Assembly (NCBI GenBank): GCA_008501585.1
Contig: QQUN01000055.1
Coordinates: forward strand, 1-64,000
From: Pseudomonadota bacterium
GTDB lineage: Bacteria > Pseudomonadota > Gammaproteobacteria > Burkholderiales > Rhodocyclaceae
Length of the DNA stretch: 64,000 nucleotides
Direction: 5' to 3'
The notes beneath the pieces are model-generated. The model ran no database searches. It saw only the letters and a program-made list of their open reading frames with translations, and was not told the origin of the DNA. The translations under genes were made by a program, and so were the position numbers. This document shows positions 40,752-48,993 of the stretch, one piece after another. Within the stretch, counting starts at the first letter, position 1. Each line of letters opens with the position of its first letter.

Positions 40752-40829
40752 CCAACCCCAACAGAGAGACTTGAAACCGTTCGATTGGCCGGCCTGCGCC
40801 GCTTTGGCCCAGCCCTTGCCAATACCCAT
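40724..40829 (-). ncRNA. Candidate FNR-activated small RNA (about 106 nt)
   Basis: This non-coding stretch lies in the 353-base gap between ccoS and ccoN. A predicted start near 40829 follows an FNR box and -10-like element, and the stretch ends in a strong intrinsic terminator: GGGTGCGT-GCAA-ACGCACCC and then eight T. No ORF with a start signal fits inside. It has single-stranded-looking UCUCUCU and UUGGGGUUGGGG segments that could pair with ribosome binding sites. FNR-induced sRNAs such as FnrS of enterics and AniS of Neisseria are known; no homology is claimed. Confidence 0.6.
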
Positions 40830-40835
40830 GTGCGT

Positions 40836-40876
40836 AGTATGACTTTTCAAAAATAATGGGCGTTGACATGGATCAA
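40836..40876 (-). promoter_or_regulatory. Second FNR-type promoter in the cco region (small-RNA promoter candidate)
   Basis: The minus strand reads TTGATCCATGTCAA (40876-40863), an FNR box, followed after 21 bases by the -10-like CATACT (40841-40836). An AT-rich inverted repeat TCAATTT/AAATTGA overlaps the upstream side of the box. Confidence 0.72.
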
Positions 40877-40905
40877 TTTAGAAAAATTGATGCACGGCAC
40901 ATCGT

Positions 40906-41121
40906 TTACCGAGGGGGTGGGGGCGCCGACGCGTCATTGGCGTCGGCATGCGATTCACTGTCCGGGCGGCCCGCCGGCGGGCGGTCGTCGTCCATCATCA
41001 TGCGGTAAGCCGGCCCTTCCAGGTCGTCGAACTGCCCCGAACGAACGGACCACCAGAACAACAGGCCGATCACGAACACCAGCACGACAGACAGCGGGAT
41101 CAGCAGGTACAGGCTATCCAT
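40906..41121 (-). CDS. ccoS: cbb3 oxidase maturation protein CcoS
   Basis: A 71-residue protein with one N-terminal helix (LYLLIPLSVVLVFVIGLLFWW) followed by SVRSGQFDDLEGPAYRMMMDDD, the hallmark of CcoS. Needed for haem and copper insertion into CcoN in other species. It begins 2 bases after ccoI. The C-terminal tail is Pro/Asp-rich and variable. Confidence 0.95.
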   Translation of the reverse strand: MDSLYLLIPLSVVLVFVIGLLFWWSVRSGQFDDLEGPAYRMMMDDDRPPAGRPDSESHADANDASAPPPPR

Positions 41122-41123
41122 GA

Positions 41124-43589
41124 TTACTCACGCAAGGCTTTGACGCGCTGCAGGCGCAAGGCGTTGAGCACGACAAAAAGGGAACTGGCCGACATGCCGA
41201 TGCCCGCCATCCAGGGGGTCACCCACCCGGTCACGGCCAGCGGAATAGCCAGGAAATTGTAGCCGAACGACCAGAACAGGTTTTGCCGGATGATCTTCAG
41301 CGTCCGCCGGGCCAGCGCGATGCCATCGGTCAGCGCCAGCATCTGGCCACCCAGCAGGACGATATCGGCATGCGTGCGCGCCAGTTCGGTGCCCTCGCCC
41401 ATGGCGATCGACACATGCGCCTTGGCCAGCACCGGCGCATCGTTCACGCCGTCGCCCACCATCGCCACCACATGGCCCTTGGCCTGCAACGCCTCGATGG
41501 CGGCGTGCTTGTCCTGCGGCGACAGCCCGCCACGGGCGTCGGCCACGCCGAGCGATTCGGCAAAGGCCTGCACCGTCGACGGTGCATCGCCACTCAGGAT
41601 GCCCACGCCCAGGCCGTGACCGGTCAGCCAGTGCAGCGCCTCGGCGGCTTGCGGCCGGGTCACATCCTCCAGCAGCAGCGCGGCCTGCCAGCCATGGGCC
41701 GAGCCCAGGAAGACCCGCGTCTGAATGCCGCCCCCGGCAGCACGCAGGCTGTCCGGCGCGGGCGTGCCCACCAGTTCTTCGACGAAGTCCTCGCGCCCGA
41801 TGCGGTAGCGCACGCCATCGACCAGGCCCTCGACGCCGCGCCCGGTTTCGGCCATCACCGCCATGGCCTGCTTGCGCGCGCCTTTCGCGGCGGCCCGCAC
41901 ACCCGAGGCAATCGCGTGTTCGGAGCCCTGCTCCAGCGCCGCCGCCGTAGCCAGCGCCATCGCCCGATCGACCCCGTCGGCCGTGACGATGCGCGACAGG
42001 TGCACCGCGCCTTCGGTGAGCGTGCCGGTCTTGTCGAACATGACCGTATCGGCCTTGGCCAGCGCCTCGATGGCATGCCCGCGGGTCACCAGCACCCCGA
42101 TCCGCGCCATCGCATCCGACGACACGGTCAGCGCGGCCGGCGTGGCCAGCGACAGCGCGCAGGGGCAACTGACCACCAGCACCGAGACGAAGATCCACAA
42201 CGCGCGGTCCGGATCGACCAGATACCAGCCGATGCCCGCCGACACCGCCAGCACGATCAGGCCGGCAATGAACCAGGCCGCAATCCGGTCGGCCTGGCGC
42301 ACCAGGCGCGGCTTCTCTGTCGCTGCCCGCTCCATCAGCCGCAGGATGGCCGCCAGACGGGTCGCATCGCCAACCTGCTGGATCTCGAGCACCACCGGGC
42401 TGCCGACATTCAGGCTGCCGCCGGTCACCGCATCGCCCACGGACTTGGGCACCGGCCGGCTCTCGCCGGTGAGCAAGGACTCATCCGCCGCGCTGGCGCC
42501 ATCGACCACCACGCCATCGGCGGGAATCGCCTCGCCCGGTTTGACCCGCACCCGGTCACCGGGCACCAGCGTGGATACCGGCACCCGCTCGTCCGACCCA
42601 TCGGCCAGCACCCGCTCGGCAAAGGCCGGCAGGACCTTGCCCAGCGCCTCGACCCCCCGCACGGCCTTCTGCCGCGCCAGCATTTCGAGGTAGCGCCCGC
42701 ACAGCAGGAAGAACACGAACATCGCCACCGAATCGAAGTACACCTCACCCGAGGCGACGACCGTGGCATAGCAGCTGGCAGCAAATGCGCTGCCCACCCC
42801 CAGCGCCACCGGCACATCCATGCCCAGGCGGCGCAGGCGGATGTCCCGCCAGGCGCGCTGGAAGAAGGGCGCGGCCGAATACAGCACCACCGGCACGGTC
42901 AGCACCAGGCTGGCCCAGCGCAACAGCTGGTCGATGTCGGCCGTCATCTCGCCATCACCAGCCACATAGGCAGGGATGGCATACATCATCACCTGCATCA
43001 TCCCGAAGCCGGCCACGAACAGCCGCCACAGCGCACTGCGGCGCTCGCGGCGGGCGATCTGCTCGGAGCGCGCCTCGTCGTACGGGTAGGCGCGATAGCC
43101 GATCGCCTGAATGGCACCAAGGATGCCCGAGAGCTTGACCCGCTCGGCATCCCAGCGCACCCGGGCGCGGCGCGTGGCGTAGTTGATCTCGATCGCCTCG
43201 ACACCGGGCAGGCGTGCCACATGCTGTTCGTTGAGCCACACGCAGGCGGCACAAGTGATGCCCTCGAGCAGCAGCGAGGCCTCGCGGCTGTGCTCCCCGA
43301 GCGGGCGCACGAAGGATTTCTGGAAATCGGGGTGGTCGAACAGGCCGAGCTCGCCGAGCGCTTCGGGCAGCGCTTCCTTGCGCGACTCGGGCAAGGCGTC
43401 ACGGTGACGGTAGTAGTCCGCCAGCCCGTTATCGACAATCGCCTGCGCCACGGCCTGGCAACCGGCGCAACACATGCGGCGGCTGACGCCGTCGACCACC
43501 ACGTCGTAGCGCACCGTTTCGGTCGCGGGCAGCCCGCAGTGGTAGCACTCGGGGCTGTCGGCTTCGGCAGCCTGGGCTTGATCAGACAA
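41124..43589 (-). CDS. ccoI: Copper-translocating P-type ATPase for cbb3 assembly (CcoI/FixI)
   Basis: An 821-residue CopA2-type pump delivering copper for the cbb3 CuB centre. The N-terminal ECYHCGLP and RRMCCAGCQAV are FixI-specific; an HMA domain has GITCAACVW; then the CPCALSLATP metal site, DKTGTLTEG and GDGVNDAPVL. The start is a judgement: TTG at 43589 (MSDQAQ) with GAGG upstream gives the usual short leader before the Cys motif. The track start at 43682 adds 31 unlike residues. Operon with ccoS. Confidence 0.94.
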   Translation of the reverse strand: MSDQAQAAEADSPECYHCGLPATETVRYDVVVDGVSRRMCCAGCQAVAQAIVDNGLADYYRHRDALPESRKEALPEALGELGLFDHPDFQKSFVRPLGEHSREASLLLEGITCAACVWLNEQHVARLPGVEAIEINYATRRARVRWDAERVKLSGILGAIQAIGYRAYPYDEARSEQIARRERRSALWRLFVAGFGMMQVMMYAIPAYVAGDGEMTADIDQLLRWASLVLTVPVVLYSAAPFFQRAWRDIRLRRLGMDVPVALGVGSAFAASCYATVVASGEVYFDSVAMFVFFLLCGRYLEMLARQKAVRGVEALGKVLPAFAERVLADGSDERVPVSTLVPGDRVRVKPGEAIPADGVVVDGASAADESLLTGESRPVPKSVGDAVTGGSLNVGSPVVLEIQQVGDATRLAAILRLMERAATEKPRLVRQADRIAAWFIAGLIVLAVSAGIGWYLVDPDRALWIFVSVLVVSCPCALSLATPAALTVSSDAMARIGVLVTRGHAIEALAKADTVMFDKTGTLTEGAVHLSRIVTADGVDRAMALATAAALEQGSEHAIASGVRAAAKGARKQAMAVMAETGRGVEGLVDGVRYRIGREDFVEELVGTPAPDSLRAAGGGIQTRVFLGSAHGWQAALLLEDVTRPQAAEALHWLTGHGLGVGILSGDAPSTVQAFAESLGVADARGGLSPQDKHAAIEALQAKGHVVAMVGDGVNDAPVLAKAHVSIAMGEGTELARTHADIVLLGGQMLALTDGIALARRTLKIIRQNLFWSFGYNFLAIPLAVTGWVTPWMAGIGMSASSLFVVLNALRLQRVKALRE

Positions 43590-43682
43590 GATGAACCTCG
43601 GATTCAAACGGGCGCACGCTGCGCCGCACCAACGGACGCCTTGTATCACACTTGCCCCGCTCCCCCCAAACCGGCCGGGCAT

Positions 43683-43712
43683 AAAAAACGCGACCCCGGG
43701 GCCGCGCTTTTT
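43683..43712 (-). terminator. Rho-independent terminator of the SDR gene
   Basis: A GC-rich inverted repeat CGCGACCCC/GGGGCCGCG (one mismatch) followed on the minus strand by six T, about 20 bases after the SDR stop codon. Confidence 0.78.
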
Positions 43713-43730
43713 CCGTGCTACGCCAACGGC

Positions 43731-44498
43731 TTACTTCGGCGCCATGCGGATCGCACCATCCAGGCGGATCACCTCGCCATTGAGATAGCTGTTTTCGGCA
43801 ATATGACGCACCAGGGCGGCATACTCGGCGGGTTTTCCCATGCGCGAGGGGAAGGGCACCATCTTGCCCAGCGCATCCTGCACCTCTTGCGGCATGCCCA
43901 TCAGCATCGGGGTTTCCATGATGCCCGGGGCGATGGTCATCACACGAATGCCCGAGCGCGCCAGCTCGCGCGCCACCGGCAGGGTCAGCGCCACCACGCC
44001 GCCTTTCGAGGCGGCATAGGCAGCCTGGCCGATCTGGCCGTCGTAGGCCGCCACCGAGGCGGTGCTGACGATCACGCCGCGCTCGCCCATGGCGTTCGGC
44101 GTGTTCTGGCTCATCGCTTCGGCCGCCAGGCGGATCATGTTGAAGGTGCCGACCAGGTTGATGTTGATGACCTTGGCAAACGACGCGAGCCGATGCGCGC
44201 CTTCACGGCCGACCACCTTCTCGGCCGGCGCCACGCCAGCGCAGTTAACCAGGCCGGTCACCGGGCCGAAGGCCTCGGCCGCCGCGGCAAAGGCCGCGCG
44301 GGCACTGTTTTCGTTGGTCACGTCGGTCTGCACGAAGCGCGCCGCAGTGCCCAGCTCGGCCGCACGGGCGGCACCGGCCTCGGCATTCACATCGGCCAGC
44401 ACCACGCGACCGCCAGCCTCGACCACCATCTGCGCGGTCGCCGCCCCCAGGCCGGAACCGCCACCGGTCACCACAAATACGCTGCCTTTCAAATCCAT
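43731..44498 (-). CDS. SDR-family 3-hydroxyacyl-CoA dehydrogenase-like protein (HSD10-like)
   Basis: A 255-residue classical short-chain dehydrogenase. NAD site [19 protein letters not shown] in place of NNAG, and the catalytic Ser-Tyr-Lys in [23 protein letters not shown]. The sequence [16 protein letters not shown] and overall pattern resemble type II 3-hydroxyacyl-CoA / 2-methyl-3-hydroxybutyryl-CoA dehydrogenases of fatty-acid and isoleucine breakdown. A LiuR-like operator lies just upstream, which agrees with acyl-CoA catabolism. Monocistronic. Confidence 0.87.
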   Translation of the reverse strand: MDLKGSVFVVTGGGSGLGAATAQMVVEAGGRVVLADVNAEAGAARAAELGTAARFVQTDVTNENSARAAFAAAAEAFGPVTGLVNCAGVAPAEKVVGREGAHRLASFAKVININLVGTFNMIRLAAEAMSQNTPNAMGERGVIVSTASVAAYDGQIGQAAYAASKGGVVALTLPVARELARSGIRVMTIAPGIMETPMLMGMPQEVQDALGKMVPFPSRMGKPAEYAALVRHIAENSYLNGEVIRLDGAIRMAPK

Positions 44499-44538
44499 GG
44501 TCCTGCCCTCCTCAAGTCAATCCATGACAATAGGCGAC

Positions 44539-44556
44539 GTTGACGTCAACGTCAAC
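44539..44556. promoter_or_regulatory. LiuR-like operator upstream of the SDR gene
   Basis: GTTGACGTCAACGTCAAC is an inverted repeat with 8-base arms GTTGACGT/ACGTCAAC and a 2-base centre. It lies 41 bases before the SDR ATG. It resembles the TTGACGT-N2-ACGTCAA operators I associate with LiuR-type MerR regulators of branched-chain amino-acid catabolism. Confidence 0.6.
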
Positions 44557-44751
44557 ACACCCCGCCCGCCGTCGGATCGCAGGCCGCGCCAGCAGCATCG
44601 CATGCGTGCTTGCCGCTGTCGTGTCGGCCGACCGCCTTTTGTCGGATCGGGCACCGCATCGCCCCCATGTGTCGTGGTCACACCACCGTCGACCACTGCC
44701 GCTAGAATGAGAGGCTGTCATCGACCGTCGTCCATAAGAACAGGAAGCCAC

Positions 44752-46194
44752 ATGTCCCGTCACACCAAGATCGTTGCCACGCTCGGCCCCGCCTCGTCCG
44801 ACCCCACCGTTCTCGAAGCCATGGTGCACGCCGGCGTGGACGTCGTGCGCATGAACTTCTCGCACGGCACGCCTGAGGATCACATCGCCCGCGCCAACGC
44901 CATCCGCGAGGTCAGCGCCCGCACCCGCCGGCCGGTCGGCATCCTGGCCGATCTGCAGGGCCCGAAGATCCGCGTGGGCAAGTTTGCCGACGGCAAGGTC
45001 ACGCTCAAGAAAGACGCCGCCTTCATCCTCGACGCCACCTGCGAGCTGGGCGACGAGCACCGCGTCGGCCTCGACTACCCGGACCTGCCCGGCGATGTCG
45101 GCCCCGGCGACGTTCTGCTGCTCGACGACGGCCGGCTCAAGCTGGGGGTGGAGAAGGTCATCGGCACCGCCATCCACTGCAAGGTCCGTGTCGGCGGAAC
45201 GCTGTCCAACAACAAGGGCATCAACCGCCAGGGCGGCGGCCTCTCGGCCCCGGCGCTGACCGCCAAGGACATGGACGATGTGCGCACGGCGGCCAAGATC
45301 GGCGTCGATTTCATCGCCGTCTCCTTCCCCAAGAGCGCGGCCGACATGTACATGGCCCGCCAGCTGATGCGCGCGGCCGGCGGCAAGGCGCTGCTGATTG
45401 CCAAGATCGAGCGCACCGAGGCGGTCACCAACCTGGAAGAAATCCTCGACGCCTCAGACGGCATCATGGTGGCGCGCGGCGACCTGGCGGTCGAGGTGGG
45501 CGACGCGGCCGTTCCGGCGCTGCAGAAGAAGATGATTCGCGCCGCCCGCGAGAAGAACAAGCTGACCATCACCGCCACCCAGATGATGGAGTCGATGATC
45601 ACCAGCCCGGTGCCGACCCGCGCTGAGGTGTCGGACGTGGCCAACGCAGTCCTCGACGGCACCGACGCGGTCATGCTGTCGGCCGAGACCGCGGCCGGCA
45701 GTTTTCCGGTCGAGGTGGTCGAGGCCATGTCGCGCGTCTGCCTGGAGGCGGAAAAGTCCTCCGAAGTCACGCTCGACCGCGATGTGCTCAACCGCACCTT
45801 CACCCGCATCGACCAGTCCATCGCCATGGCCGCCATCTGGACCGCCCACCACCTCAAGGTCAAGGCCATCGCCGCGCTGACCCAGACCGGCTCCACCGCG
45901 CTGTGGATGAGCCGCCTCAACAGCGGCGTGCCGATCTACGCCCTCACCCCCGAAAAGTCCGCCCGCAACCAGATGACGCTGTACCGCGAGGTCTATCCGC
46001 TGCTGATGTCGCAGCCGCACCAGGACCGCGACATGCTGCTGTGGGAGGCCGAGCGCATCCTGCTCGACCAGGGCGTGGTCACCTATGGCGACATGATCGT
46101 GCTCACCATTGGTGAGCCGATCGGCAGCGCTGGCGGCACCAACACGCTGAAAATCGTCAAGGTGGGCGAACACGCGGCGCCCGACGCCCACTGA
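44752..46194 (+). CDS. pyk: Pyruvate kinase
   Basis: A 480-residue glycolytic enzyme transferring phosphate from PEP to ADP. Visible motifs: TKIVATLGPASSDP, MNFSHGTPEDH, VGILADLQGPKIRVG, active-site LLIAKIERTEAVTNLEEILDASDGIMVARGDLAVEVG, and ATQMMESMI. The start at 44752 has AGGAAG upstream; the track start at 44062 is a long shadow over the SDR gene. Length usual. It is upstream of fba as in many betaproteobacteria, but bluB has come between. Confidence 0.97.
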   Translation: MSRHTKIVATLGPASSDPTVLEAMVHAGVDVVRMNFSHGTPEDHIARANAIREVSARTRRPVGILADLQGPKIRVGKFADGKVTLKKDAAFILDATCELGDEHRVGLDYPDLPGDVGPGDVLLLDDGRLKLGVEKVIGTAIHCKVRVGGTLSNNKGINRQGGGLSAPALTAKDMDDVRTAAKIGVDFIAVSFPKSAADMYMARQLMRAAGGKALLIAKIERTEAVTNLEEILDASDGIMVARGDLAVEVGDAAVPALQKKMIRAAREKNKLTITATQMMESMITSPVPTRAEVSDVANAVLDGTDAVMLSAETAAGSFPVEVVEAMSRVCLEAEKSSEVTLDRDVLNRTFTRIDQSIAMAAIWTAHHLKVKAIAALTQTGSTALWMSRLNSGVPIYALTPEKSARNQMTLYREVYPLLMSQPHQDRDMLLWEAERILLDQGVVTYGDMIVLTIGEPIGSAGGTNTLKIVKVGEHAAPDAH

Positions 46195-46254
46195 CGCCCC
46201 AACGCACCACCCCGGCCGCCACCCTGCTAGACTGGCGGCCGTTTCACCTGTCGC

Positions 46255-46440
46255 TTTCCGGTGTCCGTCGCAGGACGGAAGAATCGGGAATGCGGTGAGG
46301 CGCCGGGCTTCGCCCCGGCCGCCGAGTCCGCAACGTGCCCAACGCTGTGAGGGGGATGTCTGCCGCAACATGCCACTGCCCGACCGGGCGGGAAGGCGCG
46401 GCAGACGCTGAACCCGAGTCAGAAGACCGGCCGGAGAGCG
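46255..46440 (+). ncRNA. Cobalamin (adenosyl-B12) riboswitch
   Basis: The region between pyk and bluB has the conserved B12-element features in order: GGTGTCC near the 5' end, GAATCGGGAATGCGGTGAGG, the core CCGAGTCCGCAAC, GCCACTG, GGGAAGGCG and CCGAGTCAGAAGACCGGCC. It ends about 60 bases before the bluB ATG, so translation or early elongation of bluB is likely lowered when cobalamin is plentiful. It explains most of this 304-base gene-free stretch. Confidence 0.93.
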
Positions 46441-46498
46441 TTTAACCCCGGCAGCCAGGCCCGGCCGCCGGATCACGCGCTTGAATCAAGGGGACTCC

Positions 46499-47251
46499 AT
46501 GCAAGCGACCGAAGGTCATCAGACCATCCATCAGTTCAGCGACGCCGACCGCGCCGTCGTCTACCGCAACATCCTCGCCCGCCGCGATGTGCGCGGCCAG
46601 TTCCTGCCCGACCCGGTACCGGACGACATGCTGGCGCGCATCCTCACCGCCGCCCACTTCGCGCCCTCGGTGGGCTTCATGCAGCCGTGGAGCTTTGTGC
46701 TGGTGCGCGATGCGGCGGTCAAGCAACGGGTGCACGAGGCATTCACCACAGCCAATGCCGAAGCCGCCGACATGTTCGAAGGCGAACAGCGCGAGGTATA
46801 CAAAACCCTGCGGCTCGAAGGCATCGTCGAGGCGCCGATCAACCTGTGCATCACCTGCGACCGCGACCGCGCCGGCCCGGTGGTGATCGGCCGCACCCAT
46901 ATCAAGGCCATGGACATCTACAGCTCGGTGTGCGCAGTGCAGAACCTGTGGCTGGCCGCGCGCGCCGAAGGCCTTGGCGTGGGCTGGGTGAGCATCTTCA
47001 AGCAATCGGCGATCCGCGAGATCCTGCAGCTGCCCGAGCGCATCATGCCGGTGGCCTACCTGTGCATCGGCAAGGTCAGCCATTTCTTCGACAAACCCGA
47101 GCTCGAAGCGGCCGGCTGGCGTCCGCGTCTGCCGCTCGACGAGCTGCTGCACTTCGACACCTGGGGCGGCACCGATGAAAATGCCGATGGCCTGAATGCC
47201 GAAATACGGGCGTGCCAGGCCAAGGCAGCCCGGGGCATCGCCCCCGTGTGA
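46499..47251 (+). CDS. bluB: 5,6-dimethylbenzimidazole synthase
   Basis: A 250-residue flavin-destructase of the nitroreductase fold that cleaves reduced FMN to make the lower ligand of B12. Family motifs include ILARRDVRGQFLPDPVPDD, AAHFAPSVGFMQPWSFVLVRD, and LGVGWVSIFKQSAIREIL. The cobalamin riboswitch upstream confirms the pathway. The ATG at 46499 has AAGGGG upstream; the TTG at 46481 is a poorer choice. No other cobalamin genes are in the window. Confidence 0.95.
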   Translation: MQATEGHQTIHQFSDADRAVVYRNILARRDVRGQFLPDPVPDDMLARILTAAHFAPSVGFMQPWSFVLVRDAAVKQRVHEAFTTANAEAADMFEGEQREVYKTLRLEGIVEAPINLCITCDRDRAGPVVIGRTHIKAMDIYSSVCAVQNLWLAARAEGLGVGWVSIFKQSAIREILQLPERIMPVAYLCIGKVSHFFDKPELEAAGWRPRLPLDELLHFDTWGGTDENADGLNAEIRACQAKAARGIAPV

Positions 47252-47360
47252 CGGCTGACGCACCGCAGCAGCATCACTCACGGTAAAATAGTCGCATTTC
47301 GCCGGGGCCTGGCACTTCACCACGGCCCCGGCCTGCATCGACCCCATTCAGGAGACACCC

Positions 47361-48425
47361 ATGCCGCTCGTATCCATGCGACAGCTTCTCGACCACGCTG
47401 CAGAGCACAGCTATGGTCTGCCCGCGTTCAACGTCAACAACCTGGAGCAGGTGCAGGCCATCATGGAAGCGGCCGCCGAGCTTGACGCGCCGGTGATCAT
47501 GCAGGCCTCGGCCGGTGCCCGCAAATACGCCGGCGAAGCCTTTCTGCGCCACCTGATCGACGCCGCCGTCGAAGCCTACCCGCACATCCCGGTCGTCATG
47601 CACCAGGACCACGGCCAGTCGCCCGCGGTGTGCCTCACCGCGATCCGCTCGGGCTTCTCCTCGGTGATGATGGACGGCTCGCTGCTCGAAGACGGCAAGA
47701 CGCCGTCCTCCTACGACTACAACGTCGAAGTCACCCGCAAGGTGGTCGAGATGTCGCACGCCATCGGCGTCACCGTCGAAGGCGAGCTGGGCTGCCTCGG
47801 CTCGCTCGAGACCGGCGAGGCCGGCGAGGAAGACGGCATCGGCGCCGAAGGCAAGCTCGACCACTCGCAGCTGCTCACCGACCCCGACCAGGCCGCCGAT
47901 TTCGTCAAGCGCACCGACTGCGACGCCCTGGCCATCGCCATCGGCACCAGCCACGGCGCCTACAAATTCACCCGCAAGCCCACCGGCGACATCCTCGCCA
48001 TCGACCGCATCAAGGCCATCCACGCCCGCATCCCCAACACCCACCTGGTGATGCACGGCTCCTCCTCGGTGCCGCAGGAACTGCTCGCCATCATCCGCGA
48101 GTTCGGCGGCGACATGAAGGAAACCTACGGCGTGCCGGTCGAGGAAATCGTCGAGGGCATCAAGTACGGCGTGCGCAAGATCAACATCGACACCGACATC
48201 CGCCTGGCCATGACCGGCGCGATCCGCAAGTTCATGTTCGAGAACCCGTCCAAGTTCGACCCGCGCGAGTACCTCAAGCCCGCCCGCGAAGCCGCCAAGC
48301 TGGTGGTCAAGGCCCGCTTCGAGGCCTTCGGCTGCGCCGGCCAGGCGAGCAAGATCAAGCCGGTCTCGCTGGACAAGATCGCCGCCCGCTACAAGGCCGG
48401 CGAGCTGACCCAGGTCGTGCGCTGA
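47361..48425 (+). CDS. fba: Fructose-1,6-bisphosphate aldolase, class II
   Basis: A 354-residue zinc aldolase of glycolysis and gluconeogenesis (Calvin-subtype group). N-terminal [22 protein letters not shown], zinc ligands in [10 protein letters not shown] and LVMHGSSSV, and [22 protein letters not shown] near the end are all present. AGGAGA precedes the ATG. A perfect hairpin follows the stop. Confidence 0.97.
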   Translation: MPLVSMRQLLDHAAEHSYGLPAFNVNNLEQVQAIMEAAAELDAPVIMQASAGARKYAGEAFLRHLIDAAVEAYPHIPVVMHQDHGQSPAVCLTAIRSGFSSVMMDGSLLEDGKTPSSYDYNVEVTRKVVEMSHAIGVTVEGELGCLGSLETGEAGEEDGIGAEGKLDHSQLLTDPDQAADFVKRTDCDALAIAIGTSHGAYKFTRKPTGDILAIDRIKAIHARIPNTHLVMHGSSSVPQELLAIIREFGGDMKETYGVPVEEIVEGIKYGVRKINIDTDIRLAMTGAIRKFMFENPSKFDPREYLKPAREAAKLVVKARFEAFGCAGQASKIKPVSLDKIAARYKAGELTQVVR

Positions 48426-48446
48426 TCGCCACGCACCCGGCACACA

Positions 48447-48470
48447 CGACGGCACCTGCGGGTGCCGTCG
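48447..48470 (+). terminator. Terminator-like hairpin after fba
   Basis: A perfect 10-bp stem CGACGGCACC/GGTGCCGTCG with a TGCG tetraloop, 22 bases after the fba stop. Only a weak T-content tail follows. Confidence 0.55.
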
Positions 48471-48486
48471 TCGCATCCGGCCCGTC

Positions 48487-48915
48487 GTGACCGCCCCCAC
48501 CGCCTGCTTTACCTACGGCTCGCTGATGTGCGAGGACATCTTCCGCGCCGTCGCCGGGCAAGCCTGCGCCGCCGAACCCGCCCATCTGGCCGGCTACCGC
48601 CGCCATCCGGTGCGCGGCGAAGACTATCCCGGCATCCGCCCGGCCGCCGGCGCCGCCGTTGACGGCGTGCTCTACCACGGCCTCAGCGCCACGGCGCTGG
48701 CACGGCTCGACGCCTTCGAAGGCATGCAGTATCGGCGCGAAGCGGTGATGGTGCGCACCGCGGACGGTTCGCTCACACCGGCCTGGGCCTATGTTTTTCA
48801 CCCCGCGCACACCCACCGCCTCGGCCGCGGCGACTGGGACAGCGAGGCCTTCCGGCGCCATGGCCGGGCGCGTTTCCTGCGCCGCTACCGGCCGACCGGC
48901 CGGTCGGACATGTAA
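48487..48915 (+). CDS. Gamma-glutamylcyclotransferase (AIG2-like) family protein
   Basis: A 142-residue protein with the GGCT-fold opening CFTYGSLMCEDIF (YGSL motif), central GEDYPGIRPA and the conserved acidic LDAFEGMQYRREAV (catalytic-type Glu). The start is a GTG at 48487 right after the hairpin. AIG2-like members cyclise gamma-glutamyl amines, but the actual substrate is unknown. Length usual for the family. Confidence 0.85.
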   Translation: MTAPTACFTYGSLMCEDIFRAVAGQACAAEPAHLAGYRRHPVRGEDYPGIRPAAGAAVDGVLYHGLSATALARLDAFEGMQYRREAVMVRTADGSLTPAWAYVFHPAHTHRLGRGDWDSEAFRRHGRARFLRRYRPTGRSDM

Positions 48916-48993
48916 CCCGCGCCGTCACTGGCCTACCTCGCCACGGAACGGGCTGCTACAGTAAGCCGCTTTCACCCCTCGCCGCAGCCCGCC

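Noticed and set aside
40562-40850. Small minus-strand ORFs upstream of ccoN as peptide genes
   Set aside because: They read through the intrinsic terminator, have no ribosome binding site and no recognisable pattern.
41283-44543. 1086-residue plus-strand ORF
   Set aside because: Antisense shadow of ccoI and the SDR gene; low-complexity His/Arg/Gln composition.
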